Origin: Apostichopus californicus | Taxonomy: Eukaryota; Echinodermata; Holothuroidea; Aspidochirotida; Stichopodidae | Reading direction: 5' to 3' | DNA length: 23,544 bases | Assembly: GCA_020650975.1 (NCBI GenBank) | Contig: JAIPMN010009271.1 | Coordinates: 1 to 23,544, forward strand | Shown here: positions 10,845-21,732 of the stretch, one piece after another | Layout of the letters: every line of letters starts with the position of its first letter | How positions within the stretch are numbered: position 1 is the stretch's first letter | Notes under the pieces: model-generated | What the model was told of the DNA's origin: nothing | Seen by the model: the letters and a program-made list of their open reading frames with translations, nothing else | Databases searched by the model: none | Position numbers and translations under genes: made by a program

Positions 10845-10945
10845 AAGGAGCAAAAGGCTTTGTGACAGCTGCCTTGGGCAACACGTGGGGCCACAGCGTT
10901 AATACAAGGCTGGTTCTGCAGTATCGCCATGACAACAAGAGAGAG
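10845..10945 (+). CDS. RAD51B: RAD51B internal exon (ALGNTW..HSVNTRL block)
   Basis: The exon completes a split Glu codon and adds 33 residues. Its centre reads AALGNTWGHSVNTRLVLQY, the diagnostic C-terminal core block of RAD51B; as remembered, the human protein has nearly the same string (ALGNTWSHSVNTRLILQY). In RAD51 the equivalent region is the G-G-N-I-I-A-H-A-S-T-T-R-L segment after loop L2, where the core strand contacts the nucleotide-binding fold. The exon is bounded by TTCAG ending at 10844 and GAG followed by GTAACA at 10946. It is 101 bases long, entering in phase 1 and leaving in phase 0, so it joins both neighbours without a frameshift. There are no in-frame stops and all conserved positions look intact. 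Confidence 0.95.
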
Positions 10946-11360
10946 GTAACATGAAGTGAAGAGTCATATTCTAACTTCTGTGAAACATTTGATATTCAAG
11001 TCCTCTTTTTGATCTCAAACAGTCATTCTTGAATTTCACATCTTTCTCTCGAAACAGTTGTAAAATGTTAGTTGCGTGGAATGCACGGAAAGATTTAAAG
11101 GGGGCCGGCATCCAAAAGGGGAAAATCAAGCACAAAGATTTTCTTTTGCTATATTATGCTGTTACCCAAAGCTTTTTATTGTTGTCGTCTTTTTATCGTA
11201 AGACAATTACATTTGTGCTAAATACAATGCATTGCTTTCATCTTCCTTTCTAATTGTGAAACTCAGTATCAAAGAAACTTTGTCAGACATGTGTTCAGAC
11301 CAAAGAAATCGATGTTGAAGTTATGAATGGGGCAATGCTATCAAATATAACAAATTTTGG

Positions 11361-11420
11361 ACAGCATAAGAAAATATATACAAGTACTGGTCAACGTAAT
11401 AATATATTTTCTTATGCTGT
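11361..11420. repeat. Perfect 19-bp inverted repeat with 22-nt loop
   Basis: ACAGCATAAGAAAATATAT at 11361-11379 is exactly reverse-complemented at 11402-11420, leaving a 22-nt loop. The stem is AT-rich except near its base. In the RAD51B pre-mRNA it could form a short hairpin. It is shorter than a typical animal microRNA precursor and the flanking bases do not extend the pairing, so I only call the inverted repeat. Confidence 0.9.
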
Positions 11421-11834
11421 GCAGTATTGTACATTGTTACATAAATGTATGCAACTTTCTGTGATTGCTGAAGTGTTCATGCAAGCTTACAGGATATACA
11501 GACAGCTCTATCAAGATTGTGTTCTTGTCTGATTTGGACAACATTAGGAAACGTTGAAGAAGATTTATCTATTTGTTTGTTGGAAGTTTAGTGATTTCTA
11601 AATAGCTGTACGTTATTAGTGTTTGATTGGTTTGCTCATCCAGTATAATGCCTAGCACAAAGCCATGCTTTGTTTCAGTATGCTGTATGCATCAGCATAT
11701 GTTGTTTTGTGATATTTGCACGGTAAGTGAAGACACTAGTAGAACAAAGTTGGAAAATTAACTCTAACAACTAATTGTCTTGGTCATTTCTTTTTAATTC
11801 CTCGCTGAAAGCAAAAGAAATCTTTGCGATCATG

Positions 11835-12370
11835 ATGCGGGATAACTCAATATTCTTTGTATGCAGATGCACCATACTGAAATTTTGGTTGCTATTGTTT
11901 TTGGATTGGGTCAAAGGTCATACCAGGTCACCAGGGGTCAAACTTTGAAATCGTTGCAGCCACAATATTTCAAGAGGGGAAGATTTGAAGAATCTCATAC
12001 TTGACATGTAGATGCCCCATATTCAGTAGAAGAACCCTACTGATTTTGGTGTAGGCCAAAGATCATTTGAGGCCACCAGAGGTCAAAATGTGAAACCCTT
12101 GAAAACACGATAACTTAAACTTGGCAGGTACATACAACATAGTGAGTTCTCAGCTGCTACTGTTTTTGGCTGGGATCAAAGGTCATTTGTGGTCACCATT
12201 TTAAGTCAAAGTCTGAAAATATTGTAAACACGACAACTCAAGAAGTAAATCTTTCTTGAACTTCATACATGGTATACATCCAGCAAGAACTCTATTGAAA
12301 TTGGTAGAGGTCACATGAGGTCAACAGGTGTCAAAGTCTGAAACCTTTTAAACGTGATAACTCCAAAATT
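11835..12370. repeat. Degenerate ~120-145 bp tandem repeat with phased AGGTCA half-sites
   Basis: Four diverged monomers follow one another. Each has a part resembling CGATAACTCAA, a middle resembling CTACTGTTTTTGG, a cluster of AGGTCA-like hexamers, and a part resembling GTCAAAGTCTGAAACC. The first hexamer of each cluster is at 11915, 12060, 12180 and 12308, giving spacings of 145, 120 and 128 bp. Within each cluster the hexamers recur every 10 bp (for example 11915, 11925, 11935, and 12308, 12318, 12328). The divergence suggests an old array. Confidence 0.85.
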
Positions 12371-15300
12371 AAAGCTACCATTAACCTGTGAATTCTCCAG
12401 TGCTATGATTTTCTTTCGGTGAACATAGTATGGGCACATTCAGCTCAGTTTAGTTTCGTGAAGGGGCTCTATAGGTCTTCAACAAAACTTACATTCATTG
12501 ACATATAGTCAATTGAAATCTGCTTCACTGTGGTGATAGTTTTGCTTTAGCACACTCACAGAGGGCTCTTATCAGTTTTCACCCTCTGGGCTTCACGGTG
12601 TCAACAGTTTATCTCAATTGGAGCAAAAATTGCCTCAAGGGATCACTAGGTTACCTCAAATGTTCTCAAAATTGGCCATTTTCTCTGTGATTTATACTAC
12701 TAGATGACTTTTACTTTGGCAGTAGGTTGTGAAAATATTTCACAGTGTATAAACAATGTCATGTAACTCACCTTCATTAATAACAATTATGCAAAGGGAT
12801 GGTTGGCAGCAAAGCTGATTTGCTCAGCTCAGAATTGGTAAAAGAAAATGTCCTTTCATTCATACATCTATGTGTCTATATTTCACATAAAAAGACTGTC
12901 CTTTCCGGATATTGAAACATTTTAGAAATAAAAGAAATTCTATGCTGTAAAATCCTTACCAGTGAATGAAATGGTTGATTATAAGTGGGAGTGCTATAAA
13001 TCTCTGATCTTTTCTGGTTCTAATTTAATTCTTGGACAAATGTAACTCACTTGCTCTACATTAGCCAGATAGTCATTTACAGTTTTGATCAAGTTGCATG
13101 GCAAGGAATCACAAAGCCAACTCTTTCTGATTCTCTCCCCCCCCCCCCAAAAAAAAACAAACAGCTCATTTTGTTTATTTAAGTGAAAAGCTTTAACATT
13201 GCAATATGGCCTCAAATTTGACACATATGATTTTTGATCATCACATTGATATCAAGCAGTGTACATAATGACTGTTCCTTCTCATGTGAATCTGTTCACT
13301 CTTTCTTTCAGTAGTGCATTCTTCGTTCATCTCTGTCTATCCATGTCACATTTCTATTTTTTCTTTACTTTTGCTCTATTTTCAGTTGTTTTCTTCTGTT
13401 CCTGTCTCTTTCTTGTCTATAATCTATCAATATCTTTCTTGAATTGAAGCTTTGTCGTTTTTTTGTTGTTGCTTTGTAGGTTTTTCTCCTTCTTAGCCTG
13501 TTCACAGTCACGGCCTTCATATTTACAATCGAGTTTCTACTGTATATTAGTGTGGCATGTTTTCATCCGTACGATATCACTGAACGAGGAATTGAATTGA
13601 ATTGGAAACTTTCAAGGTCTAAATCTCAAGTGGCACTAAAATGCAGGTACCCTCTTGTTCAAAAAAAGTGACAAGATTTGAGCATTGGATGTTCATATTG
13701 TCGGTGTTCTAGTTAGTCTGAACATAATTGTGCACTGAACCTTTTCAGACACATAAGTCTCCCTAGCGTGTTAACAAATGCTACATTTGACGCAAACTCA
13801 TGGGTGAAAAAAAAAGTACTAGAGAGGTTAGATAATGAGTTAAGTATTACACAGTTTGTCGTAAATGAAACTTGTAAACATGACTTGTGGCAGTTTGAAG
13901 TCATGCACACAAGGCCTCTCAATTGGAGTCATAACACTTAACTATTTTGGTTGAACTTGTATTTATATCCTCTACTGACAAGCTCTTACTATATTTATAA
14001 TGAAACTCATGTCGCTATGATCAGAGAGGTAAATTCACAATTAATATCAAATCATTTTAATGGTCAATTTGTTAGACAGAAGACAACTTAATCTCATAGT
14101 GAATGTTCATGCATAACATTTCTATAAACAATCATATATAATGGTCGTTTAGCTGACGTGTTTCCGAGTCGTCTTTGGCCATTCGGCAGGATCCAATAAA
14201 TATGAACACGGAGTAACTGAATAAAACAAAACCACTCCAAACTCTTTTGTTTGCTACCTTTGCAAGCAAATGTTTCTCTTTTCCCCGTCATAACACATAA
14301 AACCTTTTGCTACCACCTTTTTGTATTTCTTTTAATATCCCAGCATGGTTTTCACAATTTCATCGCTAAATGATTGTCTGACATGTTTTGATCGGAAGTA
14401 GTTTCACCATGAAACACTAGAGATTCTGTCATATTTTTTTATATTTTTTTCTGAGGAAAAAACACAGATAAACTACGTGGGAGGTAGAGAAACATGTACT
14501 TTTTCTCTGCAAAAGTTATTTGCCAAAAGTAAATATTGATCATAAATAGAAGAGAATTTGAGTGAAGTACGGTGTAGTTCAACAAGAGGGTTAGAATTTA
14601 ATTCTTGCCATTTCATTGTCCAGTTTACCGTGTGTAAACTGTACTTTCTCTTGGTCCCGTAGTCACTACGACTTTTTATCTGATTGCTTAAGTGCCTCAA
14701 ACTTACTCTGCTTTGTTTTCCATTTTCCTTTCTTTTTTTCCCCCCTCTTTTTTTGAGGAAAAAAGCATGTCCCTAAAAATTAGTTGCCGTGCAGAACTAA
14801 TACGGTCGGGTCAATATTGAGATTTTCGGTTTTGATAATATTACGAAGAATTCATTGATGCGTTGCTATCTTGCTTGCATCATTGTTGTTTTTTTCACTT
14901 TTCCACAAATTTGTTACCATGACAACCATATAAGGGTAGAAATGCATGTAGGCAAAGCAAACAATATCTGAATGCTCACTATATACAGAACCAGACCAGT
15001 CAAAGGGAAAACGTTCCTATGCTGATGCATGATGTACAAAAATTACTTGACCCAGTTTCCCTTTCAATCATTTTTCCCCCCCCAAAAAAATTGAAAAGCT
15101 TTAAAGATATTAACGCTGAAGTTTTTCGAATAAATATAGTTAACCTTGATTTTCTTCGCACTCTGTTATACTATAAAACCAAAAAAAAAAAAACTGTTTT
15201 CCTTCCAAAAAGAAATTAGGATGCAACTGATGAAAGTGAAGAATTTTGTAAGACTTGGATCCCTTTTTCATTTGTCTAATATTGATCAGTAATGTCCTAT

Positions 15301-16050
15301 ATTTACAGAGCACTTTGGTCTTTTAAATTAGATGGAGGGCAGATCCAAGAAGGGAGCTCTAGGGGAGGAGGGGAGAGAAGGGAAAGGGGGGTCAAAACAA
15401 TGTATATTGTGGGAATATTTAGCCTGTTTGATGCTGAGATATTCTCTCTGCTATGTCTGAATGGAAAGTTATGTAAAGTTATGTGTGTGAACTGTGTGGT
15501 ATATATTGCTATCTGCTTATGCATCACAATGCACAGAGTGATGCCAAGTCTGTGAATTGTGTACCTGATCGATGTTATCCTCTATGTGTGAAGAGTGATG
15601 CCAGGTGTGTGAACTGTGATATCTTTGCTCTCTGCATATGTAGAGTGAAGCCTTGTATGTGTGATGTTATGCTTTGAGAGAATTGCTATTATATCCCATA
15701 TGTCAAAATAGTTACACAAGTTTAATAAATGCAATATTTTAACCATCATGCAATGGCCCATTTTGCTTCACTTTTGACACCGTGAAAGGATTAACTTTAG
15801 GCAGAGTTTTAGTCCGATATGTCATAGTCCAAGATTAAAAGAAAGAAGATTGCTAGTGATGTTCTGTCGCTGTTCTGGTTTTCAAGATATTCACCTGTAA
15901 AGGATCCTAAATCTCTGGAATGTCCCTTTAAGGATACCTTGCTGATGAGGCTACATACTCAGTGCAGATGTAAATGTTAATCCATTGTGGTTATCAATTC
16001 TGATAAACTCAACCAAAATCCTGTTCTTTTAACTTCGTATTAGGAGTGTT

Positions 16051-16280
16051 AGATCAGTGCTAGCTCAGTGGTTAACGCCTGTGCCTTTCAATCATAAGGT
16101 CCCGAGTTCGAGTCACTCCAAGATTAATGTATGTCATCCAGTTACAGAGTTGTTGACATTTGACAATTCATTTGCATGTACGTTAAATATGAATCTAAGA
16201 GACTGACTTCGTTCAGCTTGTGGCTTTGATAAGCCAATGATGGCTTCTTCGCGAGTTCCTGCTTGCAGGAGGATCTAAAA
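16051..16280 (+). mobile_element. tRNA-derived SINE, copy 1 (sense)
   Basis: The head has an RNA polymerase III type 2 promoter: an A box TAGCTCAGTGGTTAACGC at 16061-16078 and a B box GAGTTCGAGTC at 16104-16114. A unique body follows, ending in a small hairpin (TCCTGC, TTGCAGGA) and GGATCT at about 16276. A second copy of the same element lies in reverse orientation at 23097-23315; by eye the two are about 90% identical over roughly 215 bp, which sets the element length. No open frame exists, and mobilisation would need a partner LINE. I see no clear target duplication. The tRNA of origin is uncertain because the anticodon arm is degraded. Confidence 0.88.
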
Positions 16281-16914
16281 TACACCCATACATATTAACA
16301 ACCGAGCAGCACCCCTGGAGGCCTTGGATGATATTTTAACAATGTTTGTCCTTGACAAATTTGTAATATGTTGTAAACATGTCATGTGATGCCATAAAAG
16401 TCTCATGTTTCAAATGGAGTTTAGTGTAATTACCACGGGAGGAATGTACTGTCCTAAAGGTCTGTGTATCCGACGACGACGAAACAGTCCAGTCGCTTTA
16501 ACCGATGAACCACCGCAGCGGTTAAACAGTCTTATCTCAAAATTTGAAAGTGGATGTAGAATAGAAAGAAAAAACCATATCAAAGTGAAATTGATTTCTT
16601 AAAGTCAACCTGTAATTCTATGTCATTGTAATTCTTCCCTGATTGTAAATTCACGTCATAATTATGATGTGTTATCAATTTGATTTTTTTTAATATTGTG
16701 TTGGTCTGACAAAACCAAGAAAGCAGTCTGAGGAGAGAGTTTTTCTGAAATGAGTGGCATAGTTCTTTAATGTGGACATGTTTTAATGAGCTAAACTTGT
16801 CAACTCATAAAAGACAACTTTTGTACCTGTAAAAATATGTTATTAATAGGAAGAAAATTACAGATCTGAGATGCCGAGTTTGTTAACCACGATTCATCTT
16901 CTTTCCTTTCACAG

Positions 16915-16993
16915 CTGATTATTGCCAAGTCGCCAGTCGCTCCTGCTGCCCGATTAACATACACCATCGAGAGCCAGGGAATCGTTATGAACG
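16915..16993 (+). CDS. RAD51B: RAD51B exon, last strands of the core
   Basis: The exon encodes 26 residues plus one base. It reads LIIAKSPVAPAARLTYTIES, then QGIVMN, matching the RAD51B C-terminus (as remembered in human: ILIAKSPLAP, then FVYTIKEEGLVLQ) and corresponding to the D-S-P..A-x-F-x-I..D-G-V end of RAD51. The acceptor is CTTTCACAG at 16914 and the donor is GGTATTG with the cut after 16993. Entry is in phase 0, as the previous exon requires. If the donor were not used, the frame would run on for 13 hydrophobic codons to TAA at 17032-17034; no AATAAA follows nearby, so splicing to a further exon is more likely. In vertebrates this junction is where RAD51B isoforms diverge. Confidence 0.93.
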
Positions 16994-17107
16994 GTATTGT
17001 CTTTTTTCTCAGTTTGATATTTATATGGCTATAACTTTAAAGGATTGTGATACTGGTACAGCCCAAACTGTCATCTTTAGCTTTAAATGATAGAGACCTC
17101 TGATGAA

Positions 17108-17428
17108 CAAAATATAATTATAATATTTGCTTTTTATATAGCGCTTTATACCAGCGATATGTCTCAAAGCGCTTAACAGATGTTATATTACCCCTGGTCA
17201 ATGATAACCTGTCCCAGAGACGATCCCTCCAGTCGGCAGCAGTTATATACTGCGCCGAATGACAAGTTACCTCACAGGTACCCATTTAACCCCTGGGTGG
17301 AGAGAGGCAAGTGAGATAAAGCATCTTGCCCAAGGACACAACGTTATGAACTAGGCAGGAATCGAACCAGCGATCCTTGGATCACGAGTCCGACGCCTTA
17401 GCCAATTGGCCAACATGGCAGAGAACTA
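17108..17428 (-). mobile_element. tRNA-derived SINE with GCGCTATATAAA tail (antisense)
   Basis: Read on the minus strand, the element starts with a tRNA-like head: A box TGGCCAATTGGCTAAGGC and a good B box GGTTCGATTCC (about 17358-17368 on the plus strand as GGAATCGAACC). A loop CTCGTGA would give a CGT (Thr-like) anticodon. The body includes CCTTGGGCAAGATGC and TTAAGCGCTTTGAGAC. The 3' end is AAAGCGCTATATAAAAAGC followed by A/T-rich sequence. Such GCGCTATATAAA tails are shared with CR1/L2-type LINEs in many animals, so mobilisation by such a LINE is likely but inferred. It is a different family from the SINE at 16051. Confidence 0.85.
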
Positions 17429-17638
17429 TCTCATTCTAATTGGGCGGTATCCTATTTTAAAAAGTTGTGTCTGTGGGCCGCCATTTGGGAATCTTTGTTG
17501 TCATAGTGACACTAAGATCTGGAACCTTTTCACTTTCTCCTTGTTTCTGTCCTTTTTTTCCTCATATTTTTAACAGTACATTAATGTCAACAGCGTTGGC
17601 TCTGAAACCAAAGGCAGTCATTAGGTCATGTTGATAGT

Positions 17639-17984
17639 CAGTGGCGTAGGAAGGTACTTTTGAGTGGGGGGGGCTGAAGACTGATTTACGGCCTGGGGTA
17701 GGGGTCTAAGGGGAGGGAATTTTTTTGCATTTCCAGGTGGCCTCAGATGCATTTTGGTGCAATATAGCACACTTCAACACCCACTCCATTTTGTTAATAA
17801 TTTTGCATTTTCACCTGGCCTTAGATGCAATTTGGTGCTCCAAATGAGATTTTTTTCTCATTTGGAAATGAAAAAGGGGTTTTCTGACTTGCAGAGCGGG
17901 GGGGCGGAATGATACTTCCGCCCCCCCCATATTTTTCACTGGGGGGCTGGTGCCCCCCCAGCACCCCCAGTTCCTACGCCCTTG
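17639..17984. mobile_element. hAT-like MITE, 346 bp, with 8-bp target duplication
   Basis: The element begins CAGTGGCGTAGGAA and ends TTCCTACGCCCTTG; 12 of 14 end bases pair as terminal inverted repeats. It is flanked by an exact 8-bp direct repeat, TTGATAGT, at 17631-17638 and 17985-17992. The interior is G-rich near the left end and C-rich near the right end (GGGGGGG, CCCCCCC), which extends the potential foldback. It contains no transposase. An 8-bp duplication with ends CA..TG is characteristic of the hAT superfamily, so it is a non-autonomous hAT-like element. It shares the CANNGGCGTAGGA end with the element at 2549-2698. Confidence 0.9.
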
Positions 17985-18281
17985 TTGATAGTTTCAATGT
18001 GTTTAGATCCCCAGGATTTGCTAGATTCATCTCCATTACAGTAATTAAACATTGTAATAAACAAAAGAAAAACCAAAAAAGGAAGAAGCACATATTGGCT
18101 GGATGATGTCATACTTTGACGTGGTCAGCCTTGTGTTTGAATACCAACATTAATATGTGATAATGGGTAAATATCTTTCTCAGCTCTTTGGTGAACTGAC
18201 TTATGACGGTGTTTAATAACTCTATTACATTAGTCCAGTGTTGATAATTTGGGTTTTTGTCTCTCCTTTAAATTAAAAAGC

Positions 18282-18283
<2 letters not shown>

Positions 18284-18320
<37 letters not shown>
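18284..18320. repeat. T37 homopolymer
   Basis: This is an uninterrupted run of 37 T followed by GTAG. It could be the poly(A) tail of a minus-strand retrocopy, but the sequence to its right shows no recognisable coding or SINE body, so only the tract is called. The length is prone to assembly error. Confidence 0.9.
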
Positions 18321-18321
<1 letters not shown>

Positions 18322-19240
18322 TAGTTCTTATAATAACTGTATACGCATGTACATCAGTCATTGGTTGTTGACCACGAATAATGTCCTATTGTGTATTAAA
18401 ATCAACTTCTTTGTGTCTTGTACATGGTGCTAGATTTGAGATTTGGACTGATCTGTGGATCTGTGGAAATGTATGTGACTATGGAATGCTAAAAATTCTA
18501 GATAAAAGCAATATGGACCTTTCCGAAACGGTTTATATATCTGCACGGAAAAATGCTACATAGTATTAAAATTGCAGACATTTTGTAGAGCTCTATTGCC
18601 TTGAAAATTAGAAAGTGTAAACTGTCCCTTGCAAAAGTTGTAAATAAAATAAAAAATATAAAAAAAATATATATAAAAGAATATAGATAAGCACACTAGT
18701 CAGTAACAACGCATTTCTTACTGTCTTAACACTTCGATGTAGTATCTTTTTACCAAGAAACAATTCACAAATGTGGAATTTTAACCCAAGTCAGAAACAT
18801 AACGGTATGAAATGAATACCTAGGCTTCTTGTTTCTCTTTTCTTATTTCATTTTACGGGTACGTACGATTACATACCTGCAACTCTGTGTGGCCGATGTA
18901 ATCCTGCTAAACTTGACACTTTTTACTTTTACTTTAATATTTTTTTATAGGGAGAAGGTGAATAGGATTTCAAGGGTATTTTTGACCATTTATTGAAGGT
19001 ATGTTCTTGAGGAATTTAGCTGTTTTTTTTTCTTGTATTACTAGAAAAAATTTCAAGAGCCTATTGTACAGCCCCTTCATCTGGACAAAGAAGGAGATTT
19101 TCGTTTTAATTTGGCCCTCACAAAAATTCTCCAAGTATTTACAAGAATTTACAATTAAAAAGTATTTACAATTCTTATTAAAAGCATCTGTTTTTTGTGG
19201 GTTTTTTTGCATTTATTTTTGTCAATTGATGAAGCTATTG

Positions 19241-19340
19241 GCAAGGGTGGATCCAGAATTTTAGAGAGAAGTTAATGTACACCCCCTCTAACTTCCCCAC
19301 CCCTCACCCTCCCCCACCCTCCCCCTGGATCTGTGCATGA
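19241..19340. mobile_element. Possible MITE fragment with GGATCCAG ends
   Basis: CAAGGGTGGATCCAG at the left faces CTGGATCTGTGCATG at the right after a C-rich tract. The facing CTGGAT ends and G/C-rich interior resemble the two hAT-like MITEs, but the outer bases pair poorly and I found no target duplication. Confidence 0.3.
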
Positions 19341-20449
19341 TCGGATACTGAAACTTATTTCAATAGTGTTGTTCAGGACTAGCTATTAAGTTTTTCTTTA
19401 TTTCCAATTTATGTGAAAAATGTTCAATTTTCTGACAAATTCAGATTCTCCTTTGTAGCAAATAAATATAGAAGAATGGGTGACTGGATGACGATATCTT
19501 CAGAATCTGACGTCATTGTTAATTATTTATTTAGCTACATAATTAATGTAAATTTGATGAGGAATTTTTAGAGGGATGACTTAGTTTGATAAAATGCAAT
19601 CTTAATGTGAGTTTCTGCAACTCGACGACAAATGCGAAAAGTCTGCTCTTCGGTTGTTGGCAAGAAGAAGATTCATTTTTTGCGTCATATCGTTATTTCA
19701 TCGTCGTAAGACATTTCACTCACTCTGTAGCTGACAGCCAGCGTTTACGTTAGACGTTACATTTTTCCTCATTCAAGTTGGCGGATTTGGTGAATTCAGT
19801 CGGGCGTCCGGAACATTTCCCATTTTATGCATCATTCCTTTTCGGCTTAAACTGTGATTCAAATCTGTGGGCCCCAGAGTCAGAAAAAGTCATTTTAAAC
19901 TTGAATTCTTCTCTTATTTTAATGAAAAGCTCTATTCAGCCTGGTTTACCTCAACTTTGAGACTGACCCTGCAAGAAGAGGGAAATAATACCATCTTTAA
20001 AATGTGGCTATTATAGTTGAAACCGCACTCTGGCAGCCCACATGGCTGGAGCTGGCTTTTCGTGTCTGTTGTTAACAGAAATATTTTCCATTATCCAGCC
20101 TAAACTACCCTGACCATTGGTGAATTTATATTTAAAAAGTCCAACTTTCAAGTTCAAGAGAAGGTGATATACAACAAACCATGGTTGTAGATTATTAAAG
20201 AAATTGTACCCAGACATAGCGTGTGGGCATATTCCACTCTGCAGAGATGATGATGACCATGATGATTATGTCCTATGGTAAAGTGACACTTCTCAAGTAC
20301 AAACGGCATACTTTCACTACCAGTAAAATGGTTTTCCGGTTATAAATCTCACGTACGGCTCTGCGAGATCAAGCTTTCATTGAACTGTAGGACCACACGG
20401 TCAAAATTAGTGTCAAATTTGTAATTATTAGTGACTTTTTTATCATTAT

Positions 20450-20530
20450 TATTATTTTACCAAATTTATATAGCGCTCTTTTCAAGCTTAAGCATGTTCA
20501 AGAGCACTTTACAATGACAACAAAATGACA
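20450..20530 (-). mobile_element. 3' tail fragment of a SINE or LINE
   Basis: On the minus strand the sequence reads CATTGTAAAGTGCTCTTGAA and then AGAGCGCTATATAAATTTGG, followed by A/T triplets. This is the GCGCTATATAAA tail type also seen in the SINE at 17108-17428, here without a tRNA head, so it is a 5'-truncated insertion. Confidence 0.65.
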
Positions 20531-21107
20531 AAACCCTTAAAATATAAATATGAAGAATAAAATTGACACAGCTTAAATATTACTTGAACTATAATAAATT
20601 GATAAATATTACTTTAACTATACCACAATCAAAAACAAAATATTCCAAGAAAATTCTACCATTTATTTTAGTTTCTTCTTTTTTTTTAATGAAATTTTCC
20701 GTTCACCTTGGTTGTGTTCATATGGGTCAAGAAAACACCCCCTTGTTGGGATGTCGTGGAAATCTTCAAATGTTTTACTTTTGTTTCTGTAAAATGATGT
20801 CGTGGAAAACTTCGAAAGTAGCAGCTTTGTTTCCATTTGAATGAGAATAGCATACACTCTCATTTTATAAACAGAGGGGTTTTTTCTCTCTCTATTTTGG
20901 TCCCCTATAAATTTTGTTTCTTGCTATTGATGCAATTAATGTTAACACGTGAGTCTTCAGTATTTCATGTTGTTCTATGGTTCAGTGATGAAATGCTCTC
21001 TGGTTTCATAATGTGCTCTCTAAACTTAGTTGCAATCTTTCATGATTTCATGTGTGTTAATACTTAACCAATTCTAGTATCAACAGAAATGTTCGATCAA
21101 TCAACAG

Positions 21108-21420
21108 AAATAATAATAAAAATAATAATAATCAGCAGTTAATTTTACGACGCTTAAGTGACCGCAAATGTGGGAGAAACCCGCAAGGGCTTATGGACTA
21201 CAACTTACACGTCGGGTGGCTTCCAATTCAACCTTTAACTCCAATTTTGGAATCTTTTCAACTTAGAAAGTCCTTTCAAATGGGAAAAATGTAGATTGCT
21301 CTTAAATGAAAAAAACCCACCTTACTATGACCCGGCTGGGTATCATACCCGGAACCTCCCGATTGCTAAAGCCGCATTGCTTCAAATGCCACCGCCTTTT
21401 ATCCACTCGGCCACAGCACC
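21108..21420 (-). mobile_element. tRNA-derived SINE of class II (Ser/Leu-like) type
   Basis: On the minus strand it starts GGTGCTGTGGCCGAGTGG, an A box typical of Ser/Leu tRNAs. An anticodon-like stem GCATT/AATGC and a long extra-arm region follow, then a degraded B box near GGGTATGATACCC. The body ends in GTCGTAAAATTAACTGC and (ATT)n at about 21108-21130. This is a third SINE type in the window, unlike those at 16051 and 17108. The degraded B box suggests an old copy. Confidence 0.75.
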
Positions 21421-21732
21421 AGAAATGATCGATCAATCATAGTTGTCTTCTTGAACTTTAGAAGGCTTGAAGTTGAACTTGAACTTGAAGAACTTGAACT
21501 CTTGAGGCTGATCAAACCTTTTTCACACAAAAAAAAAAAGAACTGTTTGTGTTCACTGTTAATACCCTCTCCTTTTTTTCCTATTTTTTCTGAAATAAAA
21601 CTCAGATAGCCATATTTGTGGTACTTGGATATGTTTAAAAATCAACATATGCCAGATGTCATAAAGTAAGTCCACATATGGAGGGAAAAACAAGACAGAC
21701 TTTTACAACAGACTGAGATCAACTTTAATAGA

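Larger units (their letters stand above)
10946..16914 (+). other. RAD51B: RAD51B intron (about 6.0 kb)
   Basis: The intron starts GTAACATG and ends in CTTTCCTTTCACAG at 16914. It contains a 19-bp hairpin (11361-11420), a four-unit degenerate tandem repeat with AGGTCA half-sites (about 11835-12370), C and A homopolymer runs near 13137 and 15181, a weak degenerate repeat at about 15470-15670 and a SINE at 16051-16280. The intervals 10950-11350, 11430-11830, 12380-13130, 13150-15060, 15680-16040 and 16290-16910 are AT-rich, and I see no exon or named element in them. Confidence 0.85.

Noticed and set aside
13259-13447. Very hydrophobic 62-codon frame resembling membrane segments
   Set aside because: The composition follows from T-rich DNA (TTT/TTC/CTT codons); there is no conserved pattern.
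16051-16120. tRNA gene suggested by A and B boxes
   Set aside because: A second copy with a long conserved body (23097-23315) shows it is a SINE head, and the anticodon arm is degraded.
17358-17428. tRNA-Thr(CGT)-like gene on the minus strand
   Set aside because: The anticodon stem has a mismatch, and the sequence continues into a SINE body and GCGCTATATAAA tail.
18284-18563. Retrocopy marked by T37 with adjacent open frame
   Set aside because: The frame on the right is on the wrong strand for a poly(A)-derived T tract and has no recognisable similarity.
19001-19264. Phe/Lys-rich open frames on both strands
   Set aside because: Low-complexity AT-rich translation, open on both strands, with no motif.
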